From Tubulinosema ratisbonensis (Eukaryota; Microsporidia; Tubulinosematidae), in NCBI GenBank assembly GCA_004000155.1, contig RCSS01000809.1, forward strand, positions 6,337 through 38,708: a DNA stretch of 32,372 nt, written 5' to 3'. The notes below the pieces were generated by a model that was not told the origin of the DNA, did no database searches, and saw only the letters and a list, made by a program, of their open reading frames with translations. Within the stretch, counting starts at the first letter, position 1. Each line of letters starts with the position of its first letter. This document shows positions 9,779 to 20,539 of this stretch, in pieces. The position numbers were made by a program, and so were the translations under genes.

Positions 9779-10870
9779 TATAAAGACCTCCTTTATTTTC
9801 ATTTTAATTAAAAGTTTAATTATTTTTTAAACAATTTTTTTTTGTTGCCTAGGGATGGGAAATCCATACGAAGATCTTTTCGTTCTACCTTCTTTATAAG
9901 AATGTTTATACCTAGTTGACGGAAACATACGGTAAAATATGTTTCCCATACTTAGGTAGAGCTGAAGATACTGTGAGCTTTTCACCCGCTAAAACCTACC
10001 CCCGTGCACTCTATTGACTGCCTAAGTCTACCTTACCTTGCAGGCTTTGGTTACAATTTTTAAAACCATTATCATAAATTAATTAAGCTATAAACATAGA
10101 TTTAAAAATCATAAAATAAATGATTGAAAATTTTTGTCTGATTTTAAATGTAGCAACTAGAAATCTTCTTTTATTTGTTTTATGATTTTAAAAAATAGCA
10201 TATAATTTATTTTAGATATTTGTTTACCTTTGTAATTTTCTATATTTTTTTGTCTTTAAAGGCGAGAAGTTTATTTTTTCCAAGTTTTATATAAATTTTA
10301 AAAACAACTCCTTTTTATATAATTTTCAATGATCATTTGACAAATAAACGATTTTGCTGATATAAATACAAGATGAAAAACTAAATTCTAAATAGATTAG
10401 ATTTATACAAAAAATTATTTAAAAATCTTTATCTTTCTAAAGAGAGTAAATGTTTTTATTTCTTTTATACGCCAAAATAACGTCTGAGTTTTTTTAAAAT
10501 AATCCTTTGGTATTTAGTCAAAAATTAATGCCTTAAAAATAGATCTCCTAATATTAAATTGATTAAATTTAATTAAACATTAAAAAGATTTTTTTGACTA
10601 TTTTTTTAATAAAATATAATGAAAATTTGTAAAATTATTTTGTTATTTGAGTGAAAACCAATAAACTAAAAAAGAAATGTTAAATTTTTTCATTTGTTAT
10701 TTTGTTTGAAGTATCTAAAAAATTTAAATATTTTTTTATTATTTATTTTAATCTTTTTAAAATCATAAATATCAAAAATCAAGTTTTTTATTGATTAAAA
10801 AAAATAATAAAAAAATATTTAAATTTTCTGTTTCAGATTAAAATAAAAAACAAATGTATTTGTTTATAAA
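9779..10870. other. Spacer holding one full copy of the dispersed repeat
   Basis: The repeat occupies 9842-10056. A short stretch before it (AAAGACCTCCTTTATT near 9782) resembles sequence beyond the same end of the inverted copy (GAGAGGTCTGTATA, 15151-15164), so the shared homology may start about 40 bp further out. The remaining 800 bp are AT-rich, with nothing recognisable. Confidence 0.6.
9842..10056 (+). mobile_element. 212-bp dispersed repeat, copy 1 (MITE-like)
   Basis: A 215-bp block that is visibly richer in G and C than its surroundings. It matches the reverse complement of 14908-15118 along its whole length and a diverged copy at 22322-22553. Shared landmarks include ACGAAGATC, CATACGGTAAAAT, TTCACCCGCTAAAACC and CTTTGGTTACA. 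The ends read TTGTTGCC and GGTTACAA. In copy 2 the matching end is TTGTTACC, which is a near inverted repeat of GGTTACAA, so very short terminal inverted repeats are possible. It has no coding capacity. It lies 63 bp after the stop codon of the family member at 7929. Most likely a non-autonomous DNA element; a SINE or other repeat remains possible. Confidence 0.65.
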
Positions 10871-11164
10871 ATGATAATCATAGCTTTGTTTCTTTTTTTG
10901 ACATTCTTTTATTCCTTAATTATCTCATTAGCATTTGCTTTGCTATTATTACTAGAATTGAATTTAGAAAATATCAACACAAAAATTAAAGAAAAATTTA
11001 ACAAAAAATTAGAAAAATATAAACATTTATTCTCTTTTAGATACAGATTGGAGAAGAGACAAAGGTTTTATTATGATTCTATTAACCAGAAGATACCAAA
11101 AAAATCTTTATTACAAAAAATTACAAGAATTCTTTGTTGTTACAAGGTAAATAATTCTGTATAA
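10871..11164 (+). CDS. Small hypothetical membrane or secreted protein, lysine-rich tail
   Basis: An ATG-started frame of 97 codons ending in TAA. Residues 1-30 form one long hydrophobic segment (LFLFLTFFYSLIISLAFALLL), long enough for a signal anchor. The rest is strongly basic (KIKEKFNKKLEKYKH, YRLEKRQRFYY) and ends with ILCCYKVNNSV. If made, it would be a single-pass membrane protein with a basic soluble part. It lacks the Cys-x-Lys-Arg junction of the large family, and no C-rich block precedes the start. No homologue is recognised. The sharp switch from hydrophobic to basic is more protein-like than the chance frames here. Confidence 0.4.
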   Translation: MIIIALFLFLTFFYSLIISLAFALLLLLELNLENINTKIKEKFNKKLEKYKHLFSFRYRLEKRQRFYYDSINQKIPKKSLLQKITRILCCYKVNNSV

Positions 11165-12697
11165 GTGTAAATTATAAATAAAATATTATTTTTATTCCTT
11201 GAAAAAATAATAAAATTAAAATATTTATTTTTTTAAAAACATATTTTATGATTTATGAATTAAAAAAAAATAATAAGTTATCAAAATTAATAAAAGTATT
11301 TTCTAATTTTTTCATTGTAAACAAACTTGATATTTATAGTGTAAGAATACTCATTTGTTTATCTAATTATATATTTTGAAAAGATAAGAAGTAAAAATAT
11401 TACAGAGAAATTTAAACAAAAAGGTTATTTTTAAAATATTTTTGATCACAATTTGAAATTAAAAAAAAGCCAAATGAAGAGTTTGTTTGAAAATTTTGCC
11501 ATTTAATTTATGTTTGTAATATCTTATTATCGTACCTTGCACTATCAATGTTTTAATATTGATTAAACTTCAGTAAAAGATTTTTTTTGATTATTTTCTT
11601 TATTATTTTTTTCCTTGTGAAAGTTTGAGTACAAGTTAAAAATCAGATTATTTTTGAATAATTATCATTATTTCAATAACTATGTAAGAAGAGGTTATTT
11701 TATTTATTTATTTCTTCTTTCTGCAAATTAATTTTTTTACGACAATAAAAATTCATACTAAACACCCTATAATCTGCGAAAAATTACTTAAAAATTTAAA
11801 AAAATTACAAACAAGAAATATTATATGATTTCTTAAAAAAGTTAATAAATCAAAAACTAAATATAATTTTAAAAATCTAATTTATTTACAATAAAAATAT
11901 TATAAATTAATAACAAATTACATAAAAATCTAATTTAAAATTTCTTTATTTTTTCTTAAAGAAGCTCCCTAAAGAGTATTCCAAAGCCTTCCAGCTTATT
12001 TAATAGCATTATCTGACCACTAAGTCACCTTTTTGTATATTTTAAAACATGTTTACAATCTTTTTCAAAAATTCATAACATTAAAAACTTACATTTGCAA
12101 AGCTTAAAACATTTTTTTGAAATTTTAACAAGTTAAATCAATTATTTTAAAAAAATCTTAAAATTCTCAGAGTCAAACAAAAAATATTTCTTTTGATGCT
12201 TAAAATGGCTTCTAACCAACACATTCTTTGATGCTTAAAACAAATAGCAATTTTTAATCTCAAATCCAAAGAAAATTATGTGTAATTCTTTATCATTGTA
12301 CTATTTTTTATAACATTTAACAAAAGTAAAATAAATCAATAACATCTAATTTTTAATGCCATATCGTTTTGATTTTCTTCATAGACGGGAAATAAATTAA
12401 AAACTCTTTTATAGTTAAAAGACTTGTCTTTTAATATTTTAATAAAAAATTTTAAGAAGTTATTTAAAAGATTGTGAGATATTTTTGCTTCAACAAAGTG
12501 TTATTTTTTTGTGAAATTTATAAAACAGTATCAAAAACAACAAAACCATTTATATTTTTTTAAAAATAAACTTTCCGTGCTAAATTGCTGTTTACAGATA
12601 AGAATTCCAAACAAAGAAATCTAAGATAACTCTTTAAATTTTTTAGCGATTGAGTAGCGTAATTTTGTGATATTTTTCAGCATGAAGACAGAAAATT
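11165..12697. other. AT-rich spacer
   Basis: No gene is supported. Less AT-biased stretches at 11964-12030 and 12190-12260 give only short interrupted frames. The 14-mer TTTGATGCTTAAAA occurs twice about 36 bases apart (near 12192 and 12228). Confidence 0.65.
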
Positions 12698-12898
12698 TTG
12701 TGCTTCTTTAAACCATTTGATATTCATAGAGTAGAAATTGAAAGAGCATCGTTAGAAATCAAACTTCTGGACAATAATTTACATATTGGATTTTTAAATT
12801 CTTTACTAAATCAAGGAAATTTATCTGCCGTTTTTTCAGATCCAATGCTATTGCTACCAAATAGAATTTGCTATTTTTGTCAACAAAACCTTATATAA
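12698..12898 (+). other. Open frame without ATG, possible coding remnant
   Basis: 66 codons are open from a TTG to TAA, with a TGA only five codons upstream and no ATG until residue 50. The translation has a balanced composition (for example HRVEIERASLEIKLL, then AVFSDPMLLLPNRICYF) unlike chance AT-rich frames. It could be a fragment of a dead gene or an exon-like piece. I recognise no family, and no neighbouring frame continues it. Confidence 0.2.
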
Positions 12899-13206
12899 AT
12901 ACATGATAATTTGGTTTTTAAGACGATACGTTGTATTTAAATTAGTATTTTGATTTTTTTTGTGTATTCAATTAATAAAGTTTGATTAAAATTAATTTAT
13001 TTGCTAATTTAATGTTCCATAAATAACAATCAATGAGTTGTCTTCATCTTTCAACTATTAGAATTATTTAATAATTGTTTGATTTCTTTTTTCTTCGTTT
13101 ATTACAAATACTTTAATTTTATATTTTCGCTTGTATAAAGTCATGTTTATGATTTTTTATAATATGGCGCTGCAGTATATTGTATTTAAATTACATATAA
13201 AATTGA

Positions 13207-13419
13207 TTATAAATTTTTTCCTTTTAGAAGTTTGTAGGTTTTGTTATACACAACAACAGCTGCTTTAATAAATACAGGCCAATTCATAAATCTACATGAG
13301 ATTCTAAAATCTTTATTATTGTGCTTATTTCTTCCTCTTATAAATATAACAGGAGTAGTTGCATCTTTGTTCTTTGTATCGTTGTTGAAGCCACCAAATT
13401 TCAACTCATATCTTTTCAT
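13207..13419 (-). CDS. Small hypothetical protein (70 residues), strand not certain
   Basis: An ATG-started minus-strand frame of 70 codons ending in TAA. The translation includes ELKFGGFNND, TTPVIFIRGRNKHNN, SCRFMNWPVFIKAAVVV and a basic end (KLLKGKNL). Trp, Pro, Gly and Ala residues and an even hydrophobic pattern suggest a small folded protein. No family is assigned; a distant similarity to small RNA-binding SRP-type proteins was considered but is too weak to claim. The plus strand is open across nearly the same interval (13241-13435, from a TTG) but is less protein-like. No C-rich start block is present. Confidence 0.35.
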   Translation of the reverse strand: MKRYELKFGGFNNDTKNKDATTPVIFIRGRNKHNNKDFRISCRFMNWPVFIKAAVVVYNKTYKLLKGKNL

Positions 13420-14907
13420 AAATCTAAATTTCTGATATTTTTACAAAATACTCATGCTTTAAAATCTGGAATATTTTTATTCAATAAGGAAAATAGTTAA
13501 AATTCATTTTTAAATTTTTAAAAATTTTTTTGTATGAAAATTATTAAATTTGAGGGTAATCTTTAAATATTATTAGGTATTTTTTATGTTGGTTTTATAT
13601 TTTGTAAATTTATAATGTTTTTGAGTAGATTAGAAATATTCAGTTATTTTAGAAAATTTTAGAAAATTTTAGTTTTATCTTTATTTCTTTTTACAAAAAA
13701 AAATTTAACTAATAAGCACCCAAGAGAAATAAAATTTAATGATTAAATAAAACAAAAAACATTATATTTGAAAAATAAAAGACTTTTTTGGAACCTCTTA
13801 GAAATCAGAAAGCGTCGTGAACACCGCATTGTTATCTGGAAAATTCTTTTATTTTAATTTTTTATAAATTGTCACTATAGGATGAAAATTTAGATTTTCA
13901 AATGAAAGTTGTAAAAACATGTGTTTATGTATGTTTAATCATTATTGTTTTTTCCTTAATATCTTCTCTTTTATAAAACTAAAGTATTTTTTATTTAAAA
14001 GGTATTGTTAAGTTTAGAAGTAGGTCACATTTTATGACACAAATATTTTTAGACTTTTATATAAATTTTGTTGTGGCCTTGAAAAATTACATAAAAAATG
14101 AATAAGTTGGTTATTTTTTGCTAAAAATAAATTATTTTCTTGCTTTTTAAAATCCACTGTTATAAAAAACATTTTACTTTTGCAAGTAATTGCTAAGAAT
14201 ATTAAATAGAAAAAAGATAAATTTACTCAGTCAATAAATACAAATGTCTTGAATTAAAACGGAAAATTTTTCTACAAAACGGCTAAATACACTTATAATA
14301 AAGAGACAATAAATTAGTTTATATTTTTGATGGGTGTGAAATAAACTTATGGCTTGTTATGAGTACTCAACTGCTCTCTAATTTTAATAAGACACAAACC
14401 AATATAAAATAACAATTTATTTAAATTCTTTTTTTTATTTAATTATTGTAACGGAATAAATGCTCTAAATGAAATTCTGTATATTTTAGATTTAGATCAC
14501 ACTCTTTTATTTTATACAAAAACAAAATTTGTTTAAAATGGTTGTCGCATGTATGTTTTTATTGTTAAATAAAATTTTTGTATAAATTTTATATTTAGCA
14601 CTATTTCTTACAAACAATTGTTCTTAAGAAAAATTCTATAATAAAATTTAAAAATTGAAGCTGAAAGACTTATTTGCTTAAATAAAGAACCAATAATAAA
14701 ATATAAAAATTTTAACTAAATGCATTAATAAATTTAAGTTTTAGTAAATAAATGGATGGATAAAAAATTTTTATTTTAGTTGTTTGTAAAATTAAAACCA
14801 TCAAAACACAAAAGATTGAATACTGATGGGTATATGCTCTTTTATAGAAAAAAAAAGATTTAAAAGAGTACTTTAAATATTTATTTGATAAATGATGTCT
14901 TAATCCT

Positions 14908-15118
14908 GTAACCAAAGCCTGAAAGGTAAGGCAAACTTAGACAATTAATAGAGTACACGGAGTGGGTTTTAGCGGGTGAAAGGCTTGCTGTATCTTGAAC
15001 TATATCTACATATTGGAAACAATTTTACCGTATGTTTCTGTCGACGAAGTATAAATATTCTTGTAAAGAAGGTATAGCGAAAAGATCTTCGTGCGGATTT
15101 CCCATCTCACGGTAACAA
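14908..15118 (-). mobile_element. 212-bp dispersed repeat, copy 2, inverted
   Basis: The reverse complement of copy 1 (9842-10056), aligned end to end with scattered substitutions and short indels. Landmarks on the plus strand are GTAACCAAAGCCTGAAAGGT, TTTTAGCGGGTGAAAG, TTTTACCGTATGTTTC, AAAAGATCTTCGTG and GGTAACAA. The similar total length of the two copies, with no shared sequence beyond GTAACC on one side, supports a defined element boundary. Copies 1 and 2 lie on either side of the 10-15 kb spacer in opposite orientation, so pairing or inversion between them is conceivable. Confidence 0.65.
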
Positions 15119-15727
15119 AAAAATGATTTCTTAAGAAATAATAGATTTGAGAGAGGTCTGTATAAATAAAACGACGTTCAGTTGTCATTCTTATCAAATT
15201 ATAGAAGAAATTCAATATGATTTAGAACATTAAAAAATTTGTCAATATTTAGTTAACGTATCATCATAAATATGCCATATTACTTAGCTAAAATAATTAT
15301 TTAAAACAATAGTAATATGTGACTTATACAATTTTTATTTCCAAATAAATAAAACAAAGATTTATTTATATTCACAATTTCTATCCGCAAGTAATCTATA
15401 AACAGCCAAAATCAAACTGCATTTGCTAAAAATCTTTAAAACAAATATTTTTTTTAGTTTAATGACAAAGAAAACTAAAATAAATATATATCAAAAATAT
15501 ATTTAAACCATTTAGAACATCTTTAATTTTATAAATAATATCCTTTTATGATATGAATTGTTTTTCACATTTTTTTCTATTGATAAAGTGATAAAAATAA
15601 AAAGAATATATAATAAAATTTTAAAATTTTTGTGCTAAAAATAAAAAACTAACAAAAATTATATGAATTTTTTAGAAAATTATTTTACATTTTTATCTTT
15701 TATCACTGATTGATTGAGACATTCCAT

Positions 15728-15733
15728 ACCCTT
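15728..15733 (+). promoter_or_regulatory. C-rich start-proximal block (ACCCTT)
   Basis: ACCCTT ends 2 bases before the ATG at 15736 and is nearly identical to the ACCCTTA directly before the eS17 start. This supports 15736, not a downstream codon, as the original start of the broken family member. Confidence 0.4.
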
Positions 15734-15735
15734 CC

Positions 15736-17582
15736 ATGTTTATCAGTATTATAGTCTTAAAAATACTATTTTGCACAAAAAGAAAAAAAGCTGATTCAGA
15801 AAGTGAAATCCTAGGATTATTACAACCAATTGATGAATATGAAAAAGTAGAAACTATTGATTGGGAAACTTTAAAAGCATCTGTTTAGGAACATGTGGTT
15901 CGCCCAATCAAAACACGAATAATGACAATGAATACATATCGCTAATTGATACTTCCTTCGATTGGCCGATAATAAACAATGGTGATAAGATTGTGAATGA
16001 ATGTAATGATAAAAATTTTGATAATTCTGAAGTAAGCTGAACAAGTTCCTTTTCTTCCACAGAAACTATTTCACCAGAGATAACCAATACTTTGTATGTA
16101 ATTATTGAAAAAATGAGTGACGAAGAAATTCAACCATCTACATCATTAAATGATCAGAATTCGCCATATTTAAAATTTTATAACCCCCTTTCTGACTTAG
16201 AATTGACGCCCAAAGCTGCTATTGTAACTGCTGAAAAAGAAGAGGAAATACTCCAAAACCAAGATACCACTCCAAATCAACCAATGAGCAAAAACAAAAA
16301 AATTAAACTTAATGATGATAACGAAAACATCAATTCTGATGCCGAAACCAATCGAAATATTTTAATTAATTCAGAAAATAAAGAAAGTAAAAGTTTAAAC
16401 TTTACTAAACTTAATAGCTCTTCATTTGAAAAAACCTTTAGCAAACTTTACAAGTTCGATCAGAACATTAAAATTTCACTTTCCGAAAACATAAAAATAA
16501 AATTAGTAAATAAAACATATAATGTGGAATCTTATTATTTTTTAAGAATGAATAGATTGTATAAATTTTTAACAGGATCATTTTTTCCGTATAGAATATT
16601 TTTTAAAAGCAAAAAAGATAAGGGTTCAAAAGAAAAAGAAAGAGAGCTACAAAAAATAACTGCGTTTTTTCGAAAGTACATTAAAAATTACAAATTTCAA
16701 AAAGAAACAGAATATTACATGAATACAGTCGATAAGAATATCTCAATTTCAGATCTTACAAATATATTTAACACATTGATTATGAACTATTTTAAAGATA
16801 TTGAGAAGACTATATCTTTAAATAAAAGATCGTATTTTGAAACAATGTCCCAAGACTTACGTAAAAACAAAGAAATCGAAAAAAAGGAAGTCTTAGTAAA
16901 CTATTTTATAAAATTTTTTGAAGATGAAAAATATAGCATTTTTAAGACTCTTTTTCCTGAAATTTCTATTTTTATAACTAAACTATCATCACTTAGCAGC
17001 CTTAAATATGTCTTTAAAAGATATCAAATCTTTTTAAATTTAGTCGTCTTTAAATTTATTTATCTTAAAGGGATGATAAAGTTTATAGTTCAGAAAAACA
17101 GAAATATTCCTAATTGGTTAATATCAGATTCAAAAATGATATTACGATTTATATTCGAAATGAGATGTACCTTTGCTTTTTTTGGATTTAATTTAGTAAT
17201 AAGTGAAAACAACCAGAGATTTTTGGTTTATAGAGCCTTTGTTACATTTTTAAGATTGCTTAACTTTGATGTAGCCAAAGATACAGCAATATTTTATGAG
17301 ACTTTTGATCCAATTATGCCGGATTTGAAAAATTATAAGTTGATCTTTTTAGAAAACGGATTGGAAGAAAGACAAAAAAGTAGATGCAGATATTTAAAAA
17401 TTAAGAAAGTAAACGACTACCGAATACTTTTGTTTTTTGAAGCAGATTCCAATAATATCTGAAAAGAATATTACGAAGTTAGTTATCTCATACTTGAAAA
17501 TATAAAAAAAGCGGGTATAAAATCTAAAGAATTATTAGTAAAGACAACATCTGAATGTAAAAGATATTTCTCAAATAATTAA
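15736..17582 (+). pseudogene. C-x-K-R secreted-type family member with a frameshift and two in-frame TGA
   Basis: The ATG at 15736 opens a leader of family type (MFISIIVLKILFCTKRKK) that runs 50 codons to a TAG at 15886. Homologous reading resumes one frame over (offset equal to one missing base), is stopped by TGA at 16038-16040, continues past it through NKKIKLND and the conserved C-terminal domain (TLFPEIS, then FIFEMRC at about 17150-17170), meets TGA at 17460-17462, and runs 39 more codons to TAA at 17580-17582. That tail matches the C-terminal ends of the paralogues in position and composition. The longest single frame (16092-17462) begins at a TTG and has no leader, so on its own it is not a credible gene. 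Dead gene is the simplest reading. The absence of decay elsewhere, and both internal stops being TGA, are worth noting. Confidence 0.75.
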
Positions 17583-18259
17583 ATCTTTTGACTTAAAACA
17601 AAATTTATTTTCAACTTATTAAGTTTCATTAGTATTTTTATATTTGTAAAAAATATTTTCTAAATATGATTTCTAATTTTTGTTTTCTATGGTTTAGAAG
17701 ATATGAATATACGTAAAATTTTATTATATTTATTTTTATAATCTTAACTTGAAATAAATATCTAAAAAGTTAAATTTTATGGTTGACAATAGATTTAACG
17801 ATGAATCAGATTATTGTTGTATTTTTTGTTTGAAATATTAAAATTGACTAAAGAAGTCAATCTTTATATTAACTCTTCATTGTTATATGTAAAAAAAATT
17901 CAAATGGTAATTTAAGTTATAAATTAACTTTCGACTAAAAAATGTTATACTAAATGAAAAAATCTTAAATTTGCATCTAAATTCCTTGTAGTTACTATAA
18001 AGTTTTTCATTTTAATAATTTTTGAAAACAGAAAATTTTTTAAATCATATAAAACTTACTATATTTTTTAGTTTTTATAATTGCATCTTTATGACAACCC
18101 ATACTATAAAAGAGCAAATATATGAAAAAAATTTCTAAATTTAACATCAATTTTTATATTGTAGTTAAAAAGTTTACTAAATCCTTATCTTAACAATCTT
18201 TATCAATTATTAAAAAGAATTCTGATAAGCTCATATATAAACTGAAAAATTTTGATACC
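17583..18259. other. AT-rich spacer
   Basis: 677 bp between two family members, with no repeat copy, coding remnant or clear motif. TACC lies directly before the next ATG. Confidence 0.65.
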
Positions 18260-20539
18260 ATGAAATTGATTATGTATTTTATAATTGAGATAATTTGTCC
18301 AAAAAGAAAAGAAATAAAAGGTTTAGACGAAGCGGCTAAAAAAATAAAACTTTCAGAACAAGAGCTAGAAAATTCATTTAACCTTAGTGTCTACCCTAAA
18401 CAGACACTTATTGACTGTGTAAATGGTATAGAAACAAATTTACAAGACGAAATATTTCCATTTTTTCAAGTGAATCTAATACTATTGAATAACGAGGCTT
18501 TAGATGATCTCTTTGATATTTTATCACGATTGGATTACGAAAATTACAACCACTTATACAGCTCGGAAAAAATAGAAAATGAAATCACAACTATAGATGA
18601 AAACAATCAAACAATAAATGCAAATGAAGAACTTTGTGTGAATTTTTCATGTAAAGTTAGTGAGAAAAGCAACCAAAGATCTGAAAGTATACATATCGAC
18701 TCTGAACTTTTATCAGAAAATGAAAAAAATTCACCTCAACAAGACATTGAAACTACAGATCTAAAATATGTTATGGAAAATTCTCATAATAAACACGTAC
18801 AAGATGAAATTAAAACAACAAATCTATGTGAATTAATATCAGATAGAAATCGTATATCTTGTAGAGGAGTTAACAACAGCGTACAAAATTTAAGTAATAA
18901 TACTTTTTTGGCTTCCGAACAAGAAGAAAATGTTCCTGTAAATTTGAATTGTAATAAAACAAATGATCCCAATTTAGTAAAATTAGATAATGGTAATTTA
19001 TCTGCTAACAAAAAACTTGTAGAAATCTCAAAATCTAGATTAGAAGATCTAGATTTAGATAACCAAGATGTTACTGTAAAACTAATAAAAAATTCCACGG
19101 CTACTGAAAATAATTCCGAACAAAAATTTTTTAGATCAGCATTTAAGAAAACTGATTTTTCAGATAAAAGCAGAAAAAATACCCCTGATTTTGTAAATCT
19201 AAACAATGATAACAAAACTGCTAAAATTAAACTCAAAGAAATGTTAATAAAAAAATTAAAATCTAAATTAGAAGATCCTAATTTGAGGAAAAAGGATGAT
19301 ATAAAAGAAATTATAGAGAATGTCGTGCCTCTAGGCGATATCTCCAAGCGAAAATTTTTTAGACCAAGTTTCTCTGATAATGATAGATTAAACGAAAACG
19401 CCGAAATAAACATTAAATTATACTCTAATATTAAAATTATAAAAGAAATAAATTATCTCGAAGAAAAAACATTCATTGTCTTTAATGAATATTACCACCA
19501 TCTATGTGGATTAAAGTTTCCTGTTGAAATTTTTAATAAAAACTTCAACACATCCTCTGCCGAATATGTTGAAGGCATTGACGAAATTAAAAATTTTTTC
19601 TATAAATATATAATTAACATGCCAATGTTGAGGTCCATAGCAAGTTTGAATAAATCAATTAGCCAAAATGTAGGAGTTACACTTGAATTTTTAATCAATC
19701 AATTTAATCAAATATTTATCAAATATGTTGAAAACATACAGAAAGTAATATTTTCATGTAAAAAAGAATATTTAAAAAAAATAGAAAGAGAATATACTGA
19801 TAACAATAAACACATAAAGATTAAAAACTTAAGAAGTATATATGATAGTTTTCTTATGCAAAAAGAAAATTCAATTTTGCTTATATTGTTTCCTGAACTA
19901 AAAAAATTCATATTTGAACATAAGAAAAAAATTAACAAAGTTGAGGCATTTAAAACACTTCATATTTTTCTAACAATGCTCGCAACTAAATTTCATTTCT
20001 TAAAAGATAATTTTCGGTCTTTGTTTCTAAAACTAGAGCAAAATCCTTCCTGGCATATATTTCAATCTAATTTTATAAGTTATTTTATTTTTGAAATGAA
20101 ATGCACAATAATCTTTTTTTCCTTTTATTTTATACAAAAAATTAATTTTAGCAGAAAATTGCTCCTCAGAACGTTTATAATTTTTTTAAAGCTCTTAGAT
20201 TTAGAAAATTTAAAAAAAGCATATTTTTATCGCAATATATTTGACCCAACGGGTGATTGCAAAAAATATTTTGAAAATATTGAACTACTTACACTTCCAA
20301 TATTTAATCAGCAACATATAAAGATTTTTGACTTTTTTAAAATTAAATCAATATCGTATCCTCATATTAGAAAATATTTTGACTTTTGTAAAAATGATTT
20401 GAATAAAAACATAGACGAAGAAAATTATTTAAAAAAAGAAAAAAATTTATTAAAATCAAGCTATTCAAAAAACCCCTATTTGGCTAAACTTAAGTATATT
20501 ACTCAAAAGCTTAAAAATTACCTTTTTCAACTTGATTAA
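18260..20539 (+). CDS. Large intact member of the C-x-K-R secreted-type family, with internal duplication
   Basis: A single frame of 759 residues from ATG to TAA. The leader MKLIMYFIIEIICPKR has the family Cys-Pro-Lys-Arg junction at residues 13-16, followed by the basic patch AAKKIKLSE (25-33). Residues 40-380 are polar, acidic and Asn/Ser/Lys-rich, and contain two diverged copies of a ~72-residue unit (235-306 and 307-378). Each copy has a KSRLED- or KSKLED-type core and an S-x-[QR]-KFFR motif. The conserved domain follows: LFPE at 543-546, FHFLKDNF near 577, FIFEMKC at 609-615, then a Lys/Leu-rich C-terminal helix. The same-strand neighbours are paralogues. A secreted or host-directed role would fit but is not shown. 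Homologues outside this window are not recognised. Confidence 0.8.
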   Translation: MKLIMYFIIEIICPKRKEIKGLDEAAKKIKLSEQELENSFNLSVYPKQTLIDCVNGIETNLQDEIFPFFQVNLILLNNEALDDLFDILSRLDYENYNHLYSSEKIENEITTIDENNQTINANEELCVNFSCKVSEKSNQRSESIHIDSELLSENEKNSPQQDIETTDLKYVMENSHNKHVQDEIKTTNLCELISDRNRISCRGVNNSVQNLSNNTFLASEQEENVPVNLNCNKTNDPNLVKLDNGNLSANKKLVEISKSRLEDLDLDNQDVTVKLIKNSTATENNSEQKFFRSAFKKTDFSDKSRKNTPDFVNLNNDNKTAKIKLKEMLIKKLKSKLEDPNLRKKDDIKEIIENVVPLGDISKRKFFRPSFSDNDRLNENAEINIKLYSNIKIIKEINYLEEKTFIVFNEYYHHLCGLKFPVEIFNKNFNTSSAEYVEGIDEIKNFFYKYIINMPMLRSIASLNKSISQNVGVTLEFLINQFNQIFIKYVENIQKVIFSCKKEYLKKIEREYTDNNKHIKIKNLRSIYDSFLMQKENSILLILFPELKKFIFEHKKKINKVEAFKTLHIFLTMLATKFHFLKDNFRSLFLKLEQNPSWHIFQSNFISYFIFEMKCTIIFFSFYFIQKINFSRKLLLRTFIIFLKLLDLENLKKAYFYRNIFDPTGDCKKYFENIELLTLPIFNQQHIKIFDFFKIKSISYPHIRKYFDFCKNDLNKNIDEENYLKKEKNLLKSSYSKNPYLAKLKYITQKLKNYLFQLD
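18962..19395 (+). repeat. Internal tandem duplication inside the 759-residue protein
   Basis: Two adjacent ~216-bp units (18962-19177 and 19178-about 19395) encode related 72-residue segments. Shared features in order: Asn-x-Pro-[NDF] near the start, a Leu/Asn-Asn-x-Asn segment, KSRLED or KSKLED, an acidic or Ile-rich stretch, then KFFR-[SP]-[AS]-F. At DNA level the best match is the TTAGAAGATC region (near 19039 and 19268). The unit is not seen in the other paralogues, so the expansion is specific to this copy. Confidence 0.55.

Larger units (their letters stand above)
13420..15735. other. AT-rich spacer holding an inverted copy of the dispersed repeat
   Basis: The repeat copy is at 14908-15118. 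A small triplet of AGAAAATTTT-like units sits near 13650-13670. Minus-strand frames at 14712-14915 and 15006-15215 overlap or flank the repeat and are not genes. Otherwise nothing recognisable. Confidence 0.6.

Noticed and set aside
14712..14915. Minus-strand frame of 67 codons
   Set aside because: AT-rich chance frame running to the edge of the repeat copy; no start signal.
15006..15215. Minus-strand frame of 69 codons
   Set aside because: Overlaps the non-coding dispersed repeat, is not preserved in the other copies, and has no protein-like features.
16092..17462. 456-codon frame as an independent gene
   Set aside because: Starts at TTG, has no leader, and has homologous sequence both upstream (from 15736) and downstream (to 17582), so it is only the middle of a broken family member.
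18784..19413. 209-codon minus-strand open frame
   Set aside because: It lies antisense inside the intact 759-residue gene, is Ser/Leu/Phe-rich as expected from reversed Lys/Asn/Asp/Glu codons, and has no homology or start signal.
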